Notes: a model not told the origin generated them from the letters alone. Counted from the first letter of the stretch, positions 1-12,353 are shown. The stretch is 64,000 nucleotides of DNA from Rhipidocladum racemiflorum (GCA_036346355.1 CM070584.1:28180039-28244038), one strand, 5' to 3'. Translations and numbers: made by a program.

Positions 1-329
1 GGATCCCGTCGCGTAGCGTCCTCCATCGGGAGTAGTAAAAAAAGATGTTAGATGTTTCGCTTTCGCAGTGTAATGACATTACATAATGAATCTCAAGTTC
101 ACCACAAGGTTTTTGTCTATTTTGCGCCCTTTTGCTGTGATGAACACTCTCAACCATAGCCTTAGGAACCGCGGGGGTTGCTCAAGCGTAGGTTGGTGTG
201 CTCACATTTTTCGAGAGGGGCACAAGAATGACGAAAACTTGGGTTCAAAAAACCACAGTCGACGGGAGAGCAGTGTCCCCGACCGGCTACTGGTCGCTCC
301 GCACGTGCACTTCCTTCTTCTGCAGAGCA
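1..329. other. Unassigned flank left of the tandem repeat
   Basis: I see no coding signal here. It lies downstream of the integrase end of gypsy unit A, so it is probably untranslated sequence of that element or of whatever it inserted into. No LTR end, primer site or known repeat could be recognised. Confidence 0.3.
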
Positions 330-840
330 CTACTTAGCAACTGTAGCTGCTGGGGCGTAGGCCGTAGCACCTGGGTCGAGAGGGTTACCGCTAGGGAGAA
401 CCGAATGGCCAGTCGGGTCACCGACCCGTGTGAACCTATGAGCATGGCGTTCACTTGCGCTTGGGCAGTTGAGGAGTGTTCCCGACCGAATATTCGGTTC
501 GCTCTGCTTAGCAACCGTAGCCATTGGGGCGTAGGCCGTAGCACCTGGGTCGAGAGGGTTACCGCTAGGGAGAACCGAATGGCCAGTCGGGTCACCGACT
601 CATGTGAATGTATGAGCACGGCGTTCACTTGCGTTCGGGCGGTTGAGGAGTGTTCTCGACTGGCTATTCGGTTCGCTCCGCCCTGGCACTTCCTTCTTTC
701 GCAAAGCGCCACTTAGCAACCGTAGCCGCTGGGGCGTAGGTTGCGGCACCTGGGTCGAGAGGGTTACTGCTAGGGAGAACCGAATGGCCAGTTGGGTCAC
801 CGACCTGTGTGAGCGTGTGGACTAGCAGCCCCAAAGCGGT
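330..840. repeat. Tandem repeat, about 2.7 copies of a 175-205 bp unit
   Basis: Three copies begin near 333, 508 and 712, each opening with CTTAGCAACYGTAGC and sharing the block GGGAGAACCGAATGGCCAGT and the word CACCTGGGTCGAGAGGGTTA. The third copy is cut short. The block sits just beyond the integrase stop of the minus-strand gypsy element, where Tat-type elements often carry long untranslated or extra-gene regions. Open frames across it are repeat artefacts. Confidence 0.7.
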
Positions 841-903
841 GTGTGGCGAGCAGGTTGTGGTCGCCACATAGCGCTTGAACTCGGAGGGAACGAGAAAAGA
901 GCT

Positions 904-1900
904 TTAAGGATATAATCGCCTTAATTTTTCTATGTTCCAAGCGTTGGAGATGACGTTACAGTCGGTATCCTTGAGCCGATAGGTACCGGGTCGGAGGATC
1001 TCCACGACGATGAAAGGGCCTTCCCACGGGGGGGGGGAAGCTTGTGCCTGTCTTTGTTGGACTGAACCTGGCGCAGGACCAGGTCGCCGATGTTGAAGGA
1101 TCGACCGCGGATCTGGCGACTGTGATAGCGTCGCAGAGTTTGCTAGTACTTGGCAGATTGCAGAACGGCCACGTCGCGCGCCTCGTCCATCTGGTCGGTG
1201 GCGTCTTGTTGCGAATCGCCCGTGCTTCGTCGAAGACTTGGACTCGCGAGGCGCCGTACTCCAGGTCGGTCGGCAACATGGCTTCAGCACCGAACACCAT
1301 GAAGAACGGTGTAAATATGGTTGACCGGGTCGGCGTGGTCCGCAGGCTCCAGAGAACGGAGGGCAGCTCGGCCACCCATCGTCCCGCAAATTTCTTCAGT
1401 CGACTGAAGATTCGTGGCTTGAGCCCCTAAAGGATCATGTCGTTTGCGCGTTTGGCTAGGCCGTTGGCCCGTGGATGGGCCACTGCTGCTCAGTCGACGC
1501 GAATGTTGAAGTCGTCGCAGAACTCAAGGAATTCCTTCCCAGTGAACTGCGTCCCGTTATCGGTGATGATGGAGTTTGGGACCCCAAACCGATAAACGAT
1601 GTTGCAGAAGAAGCTGGCCGCTTGCACCGAGGTGATGGTGGCTACCGGCTTGGCCTCTATCCACTTGGTGAACTTGTCCACCGCAACGAGCAAGTGGTAA
1701 AGCCCCCGGGCGCCTTCTTGAAGGGCCCGACCAGATCGAGTCCTCAAACCGTGAATGGCCATGTGATGGGGATGGTCTGCAAGGCTTGTGCCAGAAGATG
1801 CGTCTGCTGAGCGAAGAACTGTTATCCTTCGCAGGTGCAAACGATCTGCTCGGCGTCGGCCACGGCTGTCGGCCAATAGAAGCCTTGTCGGAAGTCTTTT
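904..1900 (-). pseudogene. Gypsy A integrase, core and C-terminal part (broken)
   Basis: This is the downstream part of a Ty3/gypsy integrase, the enzyme that joins element cDNA to chromosomal DNA. The minus-strand translation near 1490-1700 gives KFTKWIEAKPV and then ITDNGTQFTGKEF, which carries the second catalytic aspartate. The C-terminal domain ends with WEGPF, then NIEKLRRLYP and a stop at 904. The frame changes near 1390-1490, and there are in-frame stops, for example after CTCEG near 1830 where the zinc-finger cysteine is expected. The zinc-finger start lies across the copia insertion at 9566-9666. No chromodomain is visible. The product cannot be made as one protein. Confidence 0.85.
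1896..1900. repeat. Target-site duplication CTTTT of the copia element (left copy)
   Basis: CTTTT directly precedes the LTR at 1901 and recurs directly after the other LTR at 9561-9565. Five base pairs is the usual Ty1/copia duplication. The gypsy A integrase frame resumes across the join. Confidence 0.9.
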
Positions 1901-3642
1901 TGTAGGATCGAAGTATACGAATATAGCAATCAGAGGGGGGGTGAATGATTGTGCGGAAGCTAAAACCAAATTCTTGACCTATTAAAAGTTCACCCCAAAA
2001 CAGAACCAAATAATTGCCTCGTTTTCGACAAAAACAGAATGACAGAGGGTTGGTAAAACGAGAATTCCCGGAGATCCAACCGTCGAAACGATCTGAAATT
2101 TGGACACAAGAAACTAGATTCCAATACGAATCGAACCCAAAAAGAATCAGCTCGATCGGACTTATGGATCAAAAGTTATGAGCTTCGCAAGCTTGCTGAT
2201 CCAGAACTTGACGAGAATCAATCTAATCAAAACTTCAAGATTAAACAAGAACGACAAAAGATTGATCAACTAGACTTTGAGAAACACTAGATCAATACCC
2301 TAGAGAGGTTTTTGATGGATCAAATCAAGATAAAACTTGAAGAACAAAAACCAATCTAGAACTAGAACAAGCATGCAAACAAGAACCAAAACAGAAAACA
2401 CTGTAGCGACGTGGTTACTGTAGCACGCAAAAATCTTGGAAGAATTGATCTTTATTTCTTGTCTAAAATACTCTCATCAAAAGAGTACAAACCCTAAAAC
2501 CAAGCTCAAAGCTTGATGCGCTCAGCTCTACTTGGTGCCTTTCAACAGAGACCCCCACCTATTTAAAGCACCAACCCACAAAGAGTTACGAATACGATTC
2601 CTATTCCTAGAAGGAATCCGTATCCAACTCAACTCTACTTGGCCCAACCAGGCCGAGTACAACTCTTGCACGCCGTATGGCAACCCTACCATACTCACGT
2701 GACTAACACTTTGCACGCGTATGGCCACCTGCCATACTCACGTGACTAACACTTTGCACGCCGAATGACCTCCTCGCCATTCTCACGTGACTAACCATTC
2801 TTCACGTGCACCATTCTCTTAGCCCAAACGCCCCGCATGACATCCTTGACCACCAAGACCTCAGTTCCCCCTGAACCTAGTCCCGAACCTCAGTTCCTCC
2901 ATGAACCTAGTTCCAGTCCCGTCATCGACCACATTCGTCTTCGAGCAATACGCACATGAACAAACCACAAAACAAATCCGAGCACAAGTCCACGACTTGA
3001 CTCAATGTCAATCCATGCAACTACTCACATGAGTATTGCATAAAGTCCACTTCAAAAGAAGCATCATGAAATCATTACAAATTTCAAATTTACATTCAAA
3101 ATTCAAATCCAAATCGCTCAAAACCCTAATTGAGCTAAAAACGATTCACGACGGACAAACAAAGTTGGTCCGTTGTATAAGAAAAGTTTCTGTTCCAAGA
3201 AGCCAACCAAACGCGGAAAAACACGTTCACAACGGACAAACAAAGTTGGTCCGTTGTACATGCAAAAATGGCTTCGGTCATGAGCTCAAAACAAGTTCAC
3301 AACGGACCCCAGAAGCTTGTCCGGCGCAAACGTGCCACGCTCGGTTTCACAAAAGTAAAACCCTAGAAAAGTCCATTCACGACGGACAAAAAGAATTAGT
3401 CCGTTGTACATGTGAAAATGACTTCGGTCATGGGCTCAAAAACATGTTCACAATGAGACCCAAAAACACCGTCCGTCGCAGATGGGAAACTTCTTGCTTT
3501 CTTGAGAATTTTGTCCGCGCTAATGCGTAACTTCATCGCTTTCTTGTCAAATTGTCAAAACACATGAACAAACACATTTTGCAAATTCAAATCTAAGTTA
3601 ATTTTTTAGTTCAAAGCCAATTTTTCAGCACATGATTTCACA
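1901..3642 (-). repeat. 3' LTR of copia 1
   Basis: The LTR is 1742 bp, starting TGTAGGATCG and ending TTTCACA on the plus strand. It matches 7823-9560 almost throughout, differing by scattered substitutions and short indels (for example around 2755-2790). It contains several imperfect palindromes built from ACGGACAAA and TTGGTCCGT (about 3145-3480). Confidence 0.92.
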
Positions 3643-3644
3643 AT

Positions 3645-3653
3645 CTCCCCCTT
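3645..3653 (-). other. Polypurine tract of copia 1
   Basis: The minus strand reads AAGGGGGAG immediately before the 3' LTR start TGTGAAATC. This is the usual plus-strand priming site for copia elements. The same sequence sits at the equivalent place in the second SIRE-like element (21047-21055). Confidence 0.85.
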
Positions 3654-4690
3654 GATGAAAACATTGGCAACACCACTTAGAATTGAATCATTTGGCATTC
3701 ACTTTACAAAAGATTTTGAAATCCAAAGGATCAAAGACCAAAGTAAGAAAACACAGAAATCCCTCTTTGACCAAAATGCAAAACAAAATCTCCCCTGAGA
3801 ATGAAAATGTGTGTGAATGTGCAATGCGCCCAAAAATTTCAAAAATTCTCCAAACTTCTCCCAAAATTCTCAAATTTCCAAATACAACTCTCCCTTTTTC
3901 TTTAAACTTTTCAAAGAAAGATTTCCAAATTTCTCACACTTTGACAATGGATTCAACAAGAGTACAAGAGAGAACAGGCTCAAAATTTTTCCTGAAACAA
4001 TGATTTCACCAAGAGAAACAAGGGAGTGCCAAGATAGGAAAAGATGAGCTCATTCGATCATATAACCTTATATATCACATAATATGCAAAATACATGATC
4101 TTGATGTGATTTTAGCAGGTTAGGGAATGACATGCATCTCAACCTCAATTCAGTCAACTATAGCCAAGACTAAGCAAAACCTTTAGTAGAAAAACAAAGG
4201 CTCAAAGTTGAAGCAAATAACAAATCAGGGCGAGCAAGTACTTTCAACTCCAATCTAGTGGACCAATTTAATCTTTAAACAATAAATCGCATGTGGCATG
4301 CTTGAAGCATACTTCTTTTATTTTCTAGGAGTGGCATGCTTGAAGCATACATCTTATCTTTGAGGGAATGGCATGCTTGAAGCAAATAACTTGAAGCTTT
4401 AGCCCTTTTTTATTCCCTTTTTTTTTTCTTTGATCATAAAACATGCAAGAGTGATTAAGAGGTCTTATGAAAGAATAAAGTTGAAACCACACTTGCTTCA
4501 TAGCCCAAATTTGTCAAGAGGATTCAATATCAAGCCTAGAAGAGTAAGATATCACAGAGTATTTAGCTATAGGTAATCAGTCCAGGGAATTCCACAATGT
4601 CATTTTTAGTTCAAGTGAGACAATTAGATTATCATATATTAGCTCAATTACATAACATATAAAGAAATATGATAAAGTGAGCTCATCAAG
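3654..4690 (-). other. Long non-coding spacer between pol and the PPT, with repeated palindromic word
   Basis: No gene is visible. Near 4290-4392 the word TGGCATGCTTGAAGCATAC, itself nearly palindromic, occurs three times about 45 bp apart. The related element has four copies at 21660-21780. A long spacer between pol and the 3' LTR is common in SIRE-like elements. The function of the repeated word is unknown. Confidence 0.6.
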
Positions 4691-4699
4691 TGAAAGAAC

Positions 4700-5330
4700 T
4701 TGGCAAAGAAACTCCCCCTCAAAACAATCCCATTGGATGAACAATTCCAAGTTCTCCCCGAATAAAAGCAAAACGAGAAGAAGACAAAGGTTTTGTGAAA
4801 ATGTCTCGCCAATTGATGTTCAAGATCCACATGATGAAGCACAATGTTGCCTTTTTCAACATGATCTCTAAGAAAGTGAAATCTGATGTCAATGTGTTTT
4901 GTTCTAGAGTGTTGCACGGGGTTCTTAGCAATGCAAATTGCACTAGTGTTATCACACAAAAGAGGAACACTATCCAAATTAACCCCATAATCTTTTAGTG
5001 TAGCTACTATCCAAAGAATTTGAGAACAACAACTAGCAGCAGCCACATATTCAGATTCAGCAGTTGATTGTGCAATGTAAGATTGTTTTCTAGATGACCA
5101 TGCAATGAGAGAATTTCCCAAGAAGTGACATGAACCAGAAGTGCTCTTCCTATCAATTCTACATCCTCCAAAATCAGCATCAAAAAGATCTCAAACTAAT
5201 GCATGAGGAAGGTAAAGCCAAATGCCAAAATCTTGAGTTCTATGAAGATACGAAAATCCTTTTGATAGCTTGTCGATGTGACGCGACGTGGGAAGCTTGA
5301 AAACAAGCACACACAAGCACGTGGGAAGAG
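4700..5330 (-). pseudogene. Copia 1 RNase H end of pol (truncated)
   Basis: This is the RNase H domain of a Ty1/copia polyprotein, which removes the RNA strand after reverse transcription. The translation carries IAWSSRKQSYIAQSTAESEY, then LLCDNTSAICIAKNP and HSRTKHIDIRFHFLRD, the classic copia RNase H blocks. The frame shifts near 4830 before the C-terminal end GELGIVHPMGLF. Reverse transcriptase is missing: near 5325 the sequence jumps to material that matches 23960-24010 of the related copy. Not functional. Confidence 0.85.
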
Positions 5331-5559
5331 TCTCTCATGTAAACCTCTAATTATCTCGTCCTCAACAAAGATTATCATCATCTTTATGAACAAAGACACT
5401 CTCCTGAACATATGCACTTGTACTGCATCATTTGAACTAGTGCCTTTTAAAAACAGAAGTGGAAGAAGCATCTCCAAAGGCAACACTTTCAGCATGAGAT
5501 GCACGAGTGAAGGAGAACCAAATCTTATCACTGAACATATGAAGTGAGCATCCGAAATT

Positions 5560-7782
5560 CACTAGCCACATGTTCTCCCTCCTCGCGTGAGAAGCCTACA
5601 TAGAAGTATAAAGTGTCGAGGTCTCGATCAAGTTAGAAATAAGATGTTTAGGAATCCAGTACTGAGACACACGACGGACAACAGTAGGCACAACACGATA
5701 ATTTTTATGCACAAAATCAGATTTGCCTTTTCCCATGTTTGTAGGAACAGAAGGTGTTTTCATCACTCTAGGCGCATAAAAATGTGCTTTGCTGAAATTT
5801 GACCTAGCCTTAGTTCTTTCCTTCTTTTGCTGTTTGGCTAGTCTAAAGCAAAAATCTATTAAGTGTCCATCTCTACCACAATGAGTGCAAGTGTACTTGA
5901 CATGATGTTTAGCTTTAACAGTAAAAGCACATTTTGCATTCATCATAGTAGAAGATAAAAAACCAGCAGATTGAAAAGCAATTTTCTTAGGCTCATTAGA
6001 TAACTCAATATTGCAAGGAGCCTGAACAACAGTGCGAGGTTTAGTTTCATATGTGGCATAAGGATCAAAACCTAAACCTCTCTTGTTTGTGCTAACCTTA
6101 GATTGATCCAAAATCATGTTCAACTTCTTCTTGCCATTAGTGAAACGTTCCAAAGAATTTTGCAAGTAATCAACTTTCTTAGCAAGAGTTAAACAATTAT
6201 TGCAGGGAACATCTACTTTTCCTTTTTGTTTGCGACAAGTTGAGCATGAGAGAATTTCATGTGAAAGCAAATTATCAGTTAATTGAGAAACCCTAGCATT
6301 TGCATCTTTCAATTTTAATTCAAGAGTTGAGCATTTAGAACAAGAAGTTGAACTATGCAAATCATCAGTGGAACAGCTAGCATGTACAACATGTTTCTCA
6401 TTTTTCTCATTTAGATGCAACAAAAGAGCATGTTCTTTCCTAAGCAAGGTGAGCTCATTGTAAATTAAGTCACATGATTTGCAAGTATCATCACTAGGAA
6501 TCAAAGTCTTAAGTCTAGCAATTTCAGCATTCAATGATTCAATAATGAAATAATGTTTCTTAATTTTCTTATCACGTTTGTCAAGTAATTTTCCAAGACG
6601 AGCAACAAAGCAATAGCTAATTCATCATAAGAGGGATCTACCTCATTGAAGTCGCTTGTCGTGATCGTCCTCAGTGAGGCTATCCTCGCTGCTTGCCATG
6701 AGACATAGTCCTATCAAATCATGCTTGCTTGGAGTTGCATCATCTTCGCTGCTCTCCGAGTCCACATCGCTTCAAATTGACTTGTTCAAGAGCGGAAAGA
6801 ACTCGTGAACCACCTTGCGGTTGATGAAGCTCTTCTTCTTCCTATCATTTGACGAGAACCTTTTCTTCTCATTCCTTCTGTCGTTGTCCTTCTCCTCCTT
6901 TGATGTTTTTCCTGCAAGCTTAGGACAATTTGTGCGAATATGGTTGAGGTCACCACACTCATAGCATCTTGGAGGACCACCTCTCTTTCTCATTCTCACA
7001 TTCTCGCAAAGCTTTGTTAAAGCGAGAAGAGAGTAGTGCGGATCTTCTTCAGAAACTCTTCAAGTTGCTCATCTGTTAAAGAAGACATGGAAGACAAGGC
7101 AAAGCTAGAAGAAGAATTTGCATTTGACATGTTAGGGTTAGAGATCAAAGCAATTGATTTAATGTTACCCTTCCTGGCAAGAACATCCAAATCATGAGTT
7201 TTCAACTTAGAGTAAATAACATCTAATGTAAGTGTACTCATGGTAGTAGATTCTTGTATAGATGTTACTTTCATCTCCCACACCGACATGTCCAAAGCAC
7301 TAAGCAATTGTCTAGCATTAGCAGCATCATCAAAGCTAACTCCAACAGCACGCAAATTGCTAAGAATCTTATTAAAACGTGCAAAGAAGTCATCTACCGA
7401 CTCACCGGTTTCATCTCAAATCGCATGTATTCTTTTTGTAAAGATCTTGACGAACCTCTTTAATAGTGTTAGAACCCTCATGGTAATCACAAAGAGATTT
7501 CCATACCTCATATGCAGATCGAAGATGAATCACACGATCGAAGTCGCTACGTCCCAAGCCTTGGATGATCAAGTTGCGCGCCTTACTATTTGCTTCAACA
7601 TGTGCGCGATTGGTGTCGTTGACGTTGTCGTTTGCAGGGACATCATATGGTTTGTAGACCTTCTCCCAAATTGCGAATCCCTGAGCTTGGATGAACGCCT
7701 CCATCTTGGCCTTCCAAAATTGAAAATCAACACCATTGAACACACAAGGTTTTGTCGAATAATGATCCATTGATCTAATCAC
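5560..7782 (-). pseudogene. Copia 1 gag (broken, long SIRE-like form)
   Basis: The start is an ATG at 7782 on the minus strand, 27 bp downstream of the PBS, opening with DHYSTKPCVFNG. The N-terminal part (7782-7017) is the copia capsid-like region. A zinc knuckle with CYEC, H and C spacing (CYECGDLNHIRTNC) lies at about 6960-6910. A long C-terminal extension rich in Cys and Lys follows (6534-5596) and includes a second knuckle-like CTHCGRDGHLIDFC. The frame is broken near 7410, 7016, 6770 and 6535. The end near 5560 runs into a deletion before protease. A long gag extension fits the SIRE lineage. Confidence 0.8.
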
Positions 7783-7808
7783 CGATTAAGATAGATTAGA
7801 AAAACCTT

Positions 7809-7820
7809 GCTCTGATACCA
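7809..7820 (-). other. Primer-binding site of copia 1 (initiator Met tRNA)
   Basis: The minus strand reads TGGTATCAGAGC two bases after the 5' LTR end. This is the standard plant copia site complementary to the 3' end of initiator methionine tRNA. It fixes the orientation of the element. Confidence 0.92.
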
Positions 7821-7822
7821 CT

Positions 7823-9560
7823 TGTAGGATCGAAGTATACGAATATAGCAATCAGAGGGGGGGTGAATGATTGTGCGGAAGCTAAAACCAAATTCTTGAC
7901 CTATTAAAAGTTCACCCCAAAACAGAACCAAATAATTGCCTCGTTTTCGACAAAAACAGAATGACAGAGGGTTGGTAAAACGAGAATTCCCGGAGATCCA
8001 ACCGTCGAAACGATCTGAAATTTGGACACAAGAAACTAGATTCCAATACGAATCGAACCCAAAAAGAATCAGCTCGATCGGACTTATGGATCAAAAGTTA
8101 TGAGCTTCGCAAGCTTGCTGATCCAGAACTTGACGAGAATCAATCTAATCAAAACTTCAAGATTAAACAAGAACGACAAAAGATTGATCAACTAGACTTT
8201 GAGAAACACTAGATCAATACCCTAGAGAGGTTTTTGATGGATCAAATCAAGATAAAACTTGAAGAACAAAACCAATCTAGAACTAGAACAAGCATGCAAA
8301 CAAGAACCAAAACAGAAAATACTGTAGCGACGTGGTTACTGTAGCACGCAAAAATCTTGGAAGAATTGATCTTTATTTCTTGTCTAAAATACTCTCATCA
8401 AAAGAGTACAAACCCTAAAACCAAGCTCAAAGCTTGATGCGCTCAGCTCTACTTGGTGCCTTTCAACAGGAGACCCCCACCTATTTAAAGCACCAACCCA
8501 CAAAGAGTTCTGAATACGATTCCTATTCCTTAGAAGGAATCCGTATCCAACTCAACTCTACTTGGCCCAACCAGGCCGAGTACAACTCTTGCACGCGTAT
8601 GGCAACCCTACCATACTCACGTGACTAACACTTTGCACGCGTATGGCCACCTGCCATACTCACGTGACTAACACTTTGCACGCGAATGACCTCCTGCCAT
8701 TCTCACGTGACTAACCATTCTTCATGTGCACCATTCTCTTAGCCCGAACGTCCCGCATGACATCCTTGACCACCAAGACCTCGGTTCCTCCTGAACCTAG
8801 TCCTGAACCTCGGTTCCTCCATGAACCTAGTTCCGGTCCGTCATCGACCACATTCGTCTTCGAGCAATACCTGCACATGAACAAACCACAAAACAAATCC
8901 GAGCACAAGTCCACGACTTGACTCAATGTCAATCCATGCAACTACTCACATGAGTATTGCATAAAGTCCACTTCAAAAGAAGCATCATGAAATCATTACA
9001 AATTTCAAATTCACATTCAAAATTCAAATCCAAATCGCTCAAAACCCTAATTGAGCGAAAACGCATTCACGACGGACAAACAAAGTTGGTCCGTTGTATA
9101 AGGAAAAGTTTCTGTTCCAAGAAGCCAACCAAACGGAAAAACACGTTCACACCGGACAAACAAAGTTGGTCCGTTGTACATGCAATAATGGCTTCGGTCA
9201 TGAGCTCAAAACAAGTTCACAACGGACCCCAGAAGCTTGTCCGGCGCAAACGTGCCACGCTCGGTTTCACAAAAGTAAAACCCTAGAAAAAGTCCATTCA
9301 CGACGGACAAAAAGAATTAGTCCGTTGTACATGTGAAAATGACTTCGGTCATGGGCTCAAAAACATGTTCACAACAGACCCAAAAACACTGTCCGTCGCA
9401 GATGGGAAACTTACTGTTTCTTGAGAATTTTGTCCGGCGCTAATGCGTAACTTACTGTTTCTTGTCAAATTGTCAAAACACATGAACAAACACATTTTGC
9501 AAATTCAAATCTAAGTTAATTTTTTAGTTCAAAGCCAATTTTTCAGCACATGATTTCACA
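7823..9560 (-). repeat. 5' LTR of copia 1
   Basis: The LTR is 1738 bp and nearly identical to 1901-3642, which points to a recent insertion relative to the decayed gypsy host. It is bounded by the PBS on one side and by CTTTT at 9561-9565 on the other. Confidence 0.92.
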
Positions 9561-9565
9561 CTTTT
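9561..9565. repeat. Target-site duplication CTTTT (right copy)
   Basis: Identical to 1896-1900. Removing 1901-9565 rejoins the gypsy A integrase zinc-finger region without loss. Confidence 0.9.
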
Positions 9566-11784
9566 CCCACGAGGGACCATGGCATGGCATGGTGGCCGCA
9601 AATATCGCCGTGGATATCCAGAAGCAGCTGCCTCCCCTGGTTGACCCGAACGTACTTCTGAAGGATTCAGGAGGGGCTCCTTTTATAGAGGTCTTCTCCG
9701 ACAAGGACGAAGGATTTCGCTCGCTGAGCGAGGCGCTGGGCCTTAGTTTGGTCAGCAGGGAGCGATCCGTCGGTCAGCCGGTCGATGAAGGGCTTCCTCC
9801 AGTCGGAGTTGGATGTGAGCACATTGCGGTCCGACCCAGGCGATTCCTCGTCCGACCGCCCGGCGGTCGGAGCGATCGCTTCCGACGGGTCGGACGTGCT
9901 CTCGGTCGTTAAGTCCAGCCGGATGGAAGGGCTGTGGAGGTCGCAAACGAAGATCTCGGGTGGGACCGGTCCTTTGCTGGAGGCAAGGTTAGCCAGGTAA
10001 TCGGCCTCACTGTTGTAGCGTCTGTAGCTATAGTGGAGCTCAAAACCCTTGAACCTTTCTTCTAGCTTGCGTACCTCCCGGCAGTAAGCTGCCATGCGGC
10101 TGTCACGAGGCTCCGTGGCCTTCATGACCTGGTCTACGACAAGCTTGGAGTCGTCGTGTACGTAGAGTCGGGGGTGCCGAGGTCGGCAGCGATCCAGAGA
10201 CCATTGATGAGGGCTTCGTACTCGGTGACGTTGTTGGTCGCGTCGAAGAGCAGTCGGATGGCATACTGGAGCTTGTTCCTAAGTGGGGAAACAATGACGA
10301 CCCCAGCACCCGGTCCATTCTTGGTGAAGGACCCGTCGAAGTACATCGTCCAGTACTCGGGGTCTTCGAGTGCAGGTGGCTCCTGAGCTTCGGTCCACTT
10401 GGCGATGAAATCGGCCAAGACTTGTGACTTGATCGTCGTTTGGGGAGTGTACGATATGTTGTGGACATTGAGCTCAAGTGTCCACTTGGCTATCCTTCCC
10501 GAGGCGTCACAGTTGTGAACGATTTCACTGAGTGGCGAGGAGGTGACCACAGACACAGGATGTCGGTTGAAGTAGTGGATCAACTTCCTCTTCATGATGA
10601 GTACCGCGTAGAGCAACTTCTATACCTGCAGGTACCGAGCCTTGGTCTCGGAGAGCACCTCACTGATGAAGTAGACCGGCTATTGCACCTTGAGCACGCG
10701 GCCTTCTTCTGCTCGCTCCATGACAAGCGCCGCGCTGACGACCTGGGTCGTGGTGGCTATGTAGAGGAGAAGTGGTTCCCTCGGCACCGGGGACCAGCAC
10801 CGGGGGCGAGGTCAGGAAAGTCTTCAGCCGATTGAGGGCCTCCTGCGCCTCCTGTGTCCAGCTGAACTGATCGTACTTCTTGAGCAGCTTGTAGAGTGGC
10901 ATCCCGCGTTCGCCGAGGCGGGACACAAAGCGGCTTAGAGCTGCAAGACATCCGGTCAACCTCTAGACTCCTTTTAGGTTGCCAACTGGGCCCATCCTCA
11001 TGATCACGGAGATCTTCTCCTGATTGGCTTCGATGCCACGCTCGGAGATGATGAAGCTGAGTAGCCTTCCTTTGGGGACCCCGAAGACGCACTTCTCGGG
11101 GTTGAGCTTTATACGAAACCGCCGAAGGTTCGCAAAAGTCTCTTCTAAGTCGGTGATGAGGTCGTCGTCCTTCCTAGTCTTGATGACGATGTCGTCGACG
11201 TACGCATCGATGTTACGGCCTATCCGGTCGCTAAAGCATGTTTGCATACATCGCTGGTATGTAGCACCCGCATTTTTTAGACCAAACGGCATCGTTACGT
11301 AGCAGAACGAGCCGAAGGGGTGATGAAGGAGGTCACGAGCTGGTCAGATTCCTTCATCGCTATCTGGTGGCAACCCGAGTAGGCATTCAGAAAGGATAGG
11401 GATTCGCACCCTGCGGTAGAGTCGACGACTTGGTCGATACGACGCAATGGGAACGGGTCCTTGGGACACGCCTTGTTCAGGCTCGTGTAGTCAACGCACA
11501 TCCTTCATTGCCCAGTTTTTTTCTTTACAAGTACAGGGTTGGCTAGCCACTCGGGGTGGCGTACCTCTTTTAGAAACCCTGCGGCCAAAAGTTTGGCTAT
11601 CTCCTCCCCTATGGACCTGTGCTTCTCCTCATCGAAGCGGCGCAGGCATTGGGCGATCGGCCTCGAGCCTGGTCAGATGTTCAAGGAGTGCTCGGCGACT
11701 TCCCTTGGGATCCCCAGCATGTCGGAGGGCCTCCATGCGAAGACATCTCGATTGGCGTGGAGGAAGTCGACGAGCGTGCTTTTC
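9566..11784 (-). pseudogene. Gypsy A reverse transcriptase, RNase H and integrase start (broken)
   Basis: On the minus strand the reverse transcriptase opens near 11780 (DVFAWRPSDMLGI), followed by MCVDYTSLNKACPKDPFPL and the catalytic YVDD box in NIDAYVDDIVIKT near 11200. The tether and first RNase H follow (10959-10600). The archaeal-type RNase H comes next, with YFDGSFTKNGPGAG and NVTEYEALINGL (10350-10200). The end (10125-9667) is a connector leading to the HH part of the integrase zinc finger (DICGHHAMPW) at 9620-9575. In-frame stops occur near 11690 and 11510, and frames change near 11295, 10960, 10620 and 10130. A dual RNase H is a hallmark of Tat-type gypsy elements. Confidence 0.87.
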
Positions 11785-12353
11785 TATTTGGCTAGGAGCG
11801 TAGCTCCGACCCGCACGGTCTTGGTGGGATCCTCGAGATCGACCGCGACCTCCTTTGTATCCTCGGCGGACTTGAAGGAGCTCGGCCCCAGCTTATTGGA
11901 GTTGGGGGCGGACTCGGGGACCTTCTCCTGGAGGTTGGCGAGCTCGGTGGACGCGATGACTGCCGACGCCAGTTCACAACTGCTTTGCTCGCAGTTGTAG
12001 GCAAGCTGGAAGGATGAGGCCACGGTGATTACTCCCTGTGGTCCCGGCATCTTCAGCTTGAGGTAGATGTAGTTGGGGATCGCCATGAACTTGGCGTAGC
12101 ATGGCCTCCCCATGATGGCGTGGTAGGAGCCGGGAAAATCCACAACCTCAAAGGTGAGGGTTTCGGTGAGGAAATTGCCTAGGCCCCCAAAGGTGACGGG
12201 CATGTCGACATGCCCGAGTGGATGGGCCAATTGGCCCGGTACGATGCCATGGAAGGGCGCCTTGCTCGGGCGGAGACTCGAGCGAGGGACCCCCATGGTG
12301 TCTAGAGTCTCAACATATAGAATGTTGAGGCCGCTACCGCCGTCCATGAGCAC
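11784..12353 (-). pseudogene. Gypsy A aspartic protease region
   Basis: This is the retropepsin-type protease that cuts the element polyprotein. The translation opens MDGGSGLNILY, where D-G-G-S is the Tat-type form of the catalytic D-[ST]-G motif. It continues through FHGIVPG and YHAIMGRPCYAKFMAIP, the family's flap and C-terminal blocks, and ends in a variable linker toward reverse transcriptase. This stretch is open for 189 codons. Its neighbours are frameshifted, so it would not be translated in a full polyprotein. Confidence 0.85.

Larger units (their letters stand above)
1901..9560 (-). mobile_element. SIRE-like Ty1/copia retrotransposon 1, internally deleted, nested in gypsy A
   Basis: Two near-identical LTRs (1901-3642 and 7823-9560) bound the element, with TG and CA ends, a CTTTT target duplication, a primer-binding site (7809-7820) and a polypurine tract (3645-3653). 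All are consistent with minus orientation. Giant LTRs, a long gag with a zinc knuckle and initiator-Met tRNA priming suggest the SIRE lineage; that assignment is inference. Gag survives in pieces and only the RNase H end of pol remains. Comparison with the related copy at 19085-26612 places one deletion near 5325, which removes most reverse transcriptase and integrase. A second deletion near 5450-5560 removes most of protease and the rest of integrase. Confidence 0.9.

Noticed and set aside
198..825. Open frames through the 1-840 region
   Set aside because: Created by the tandem repeat, with repeated peptide copies and no domain.
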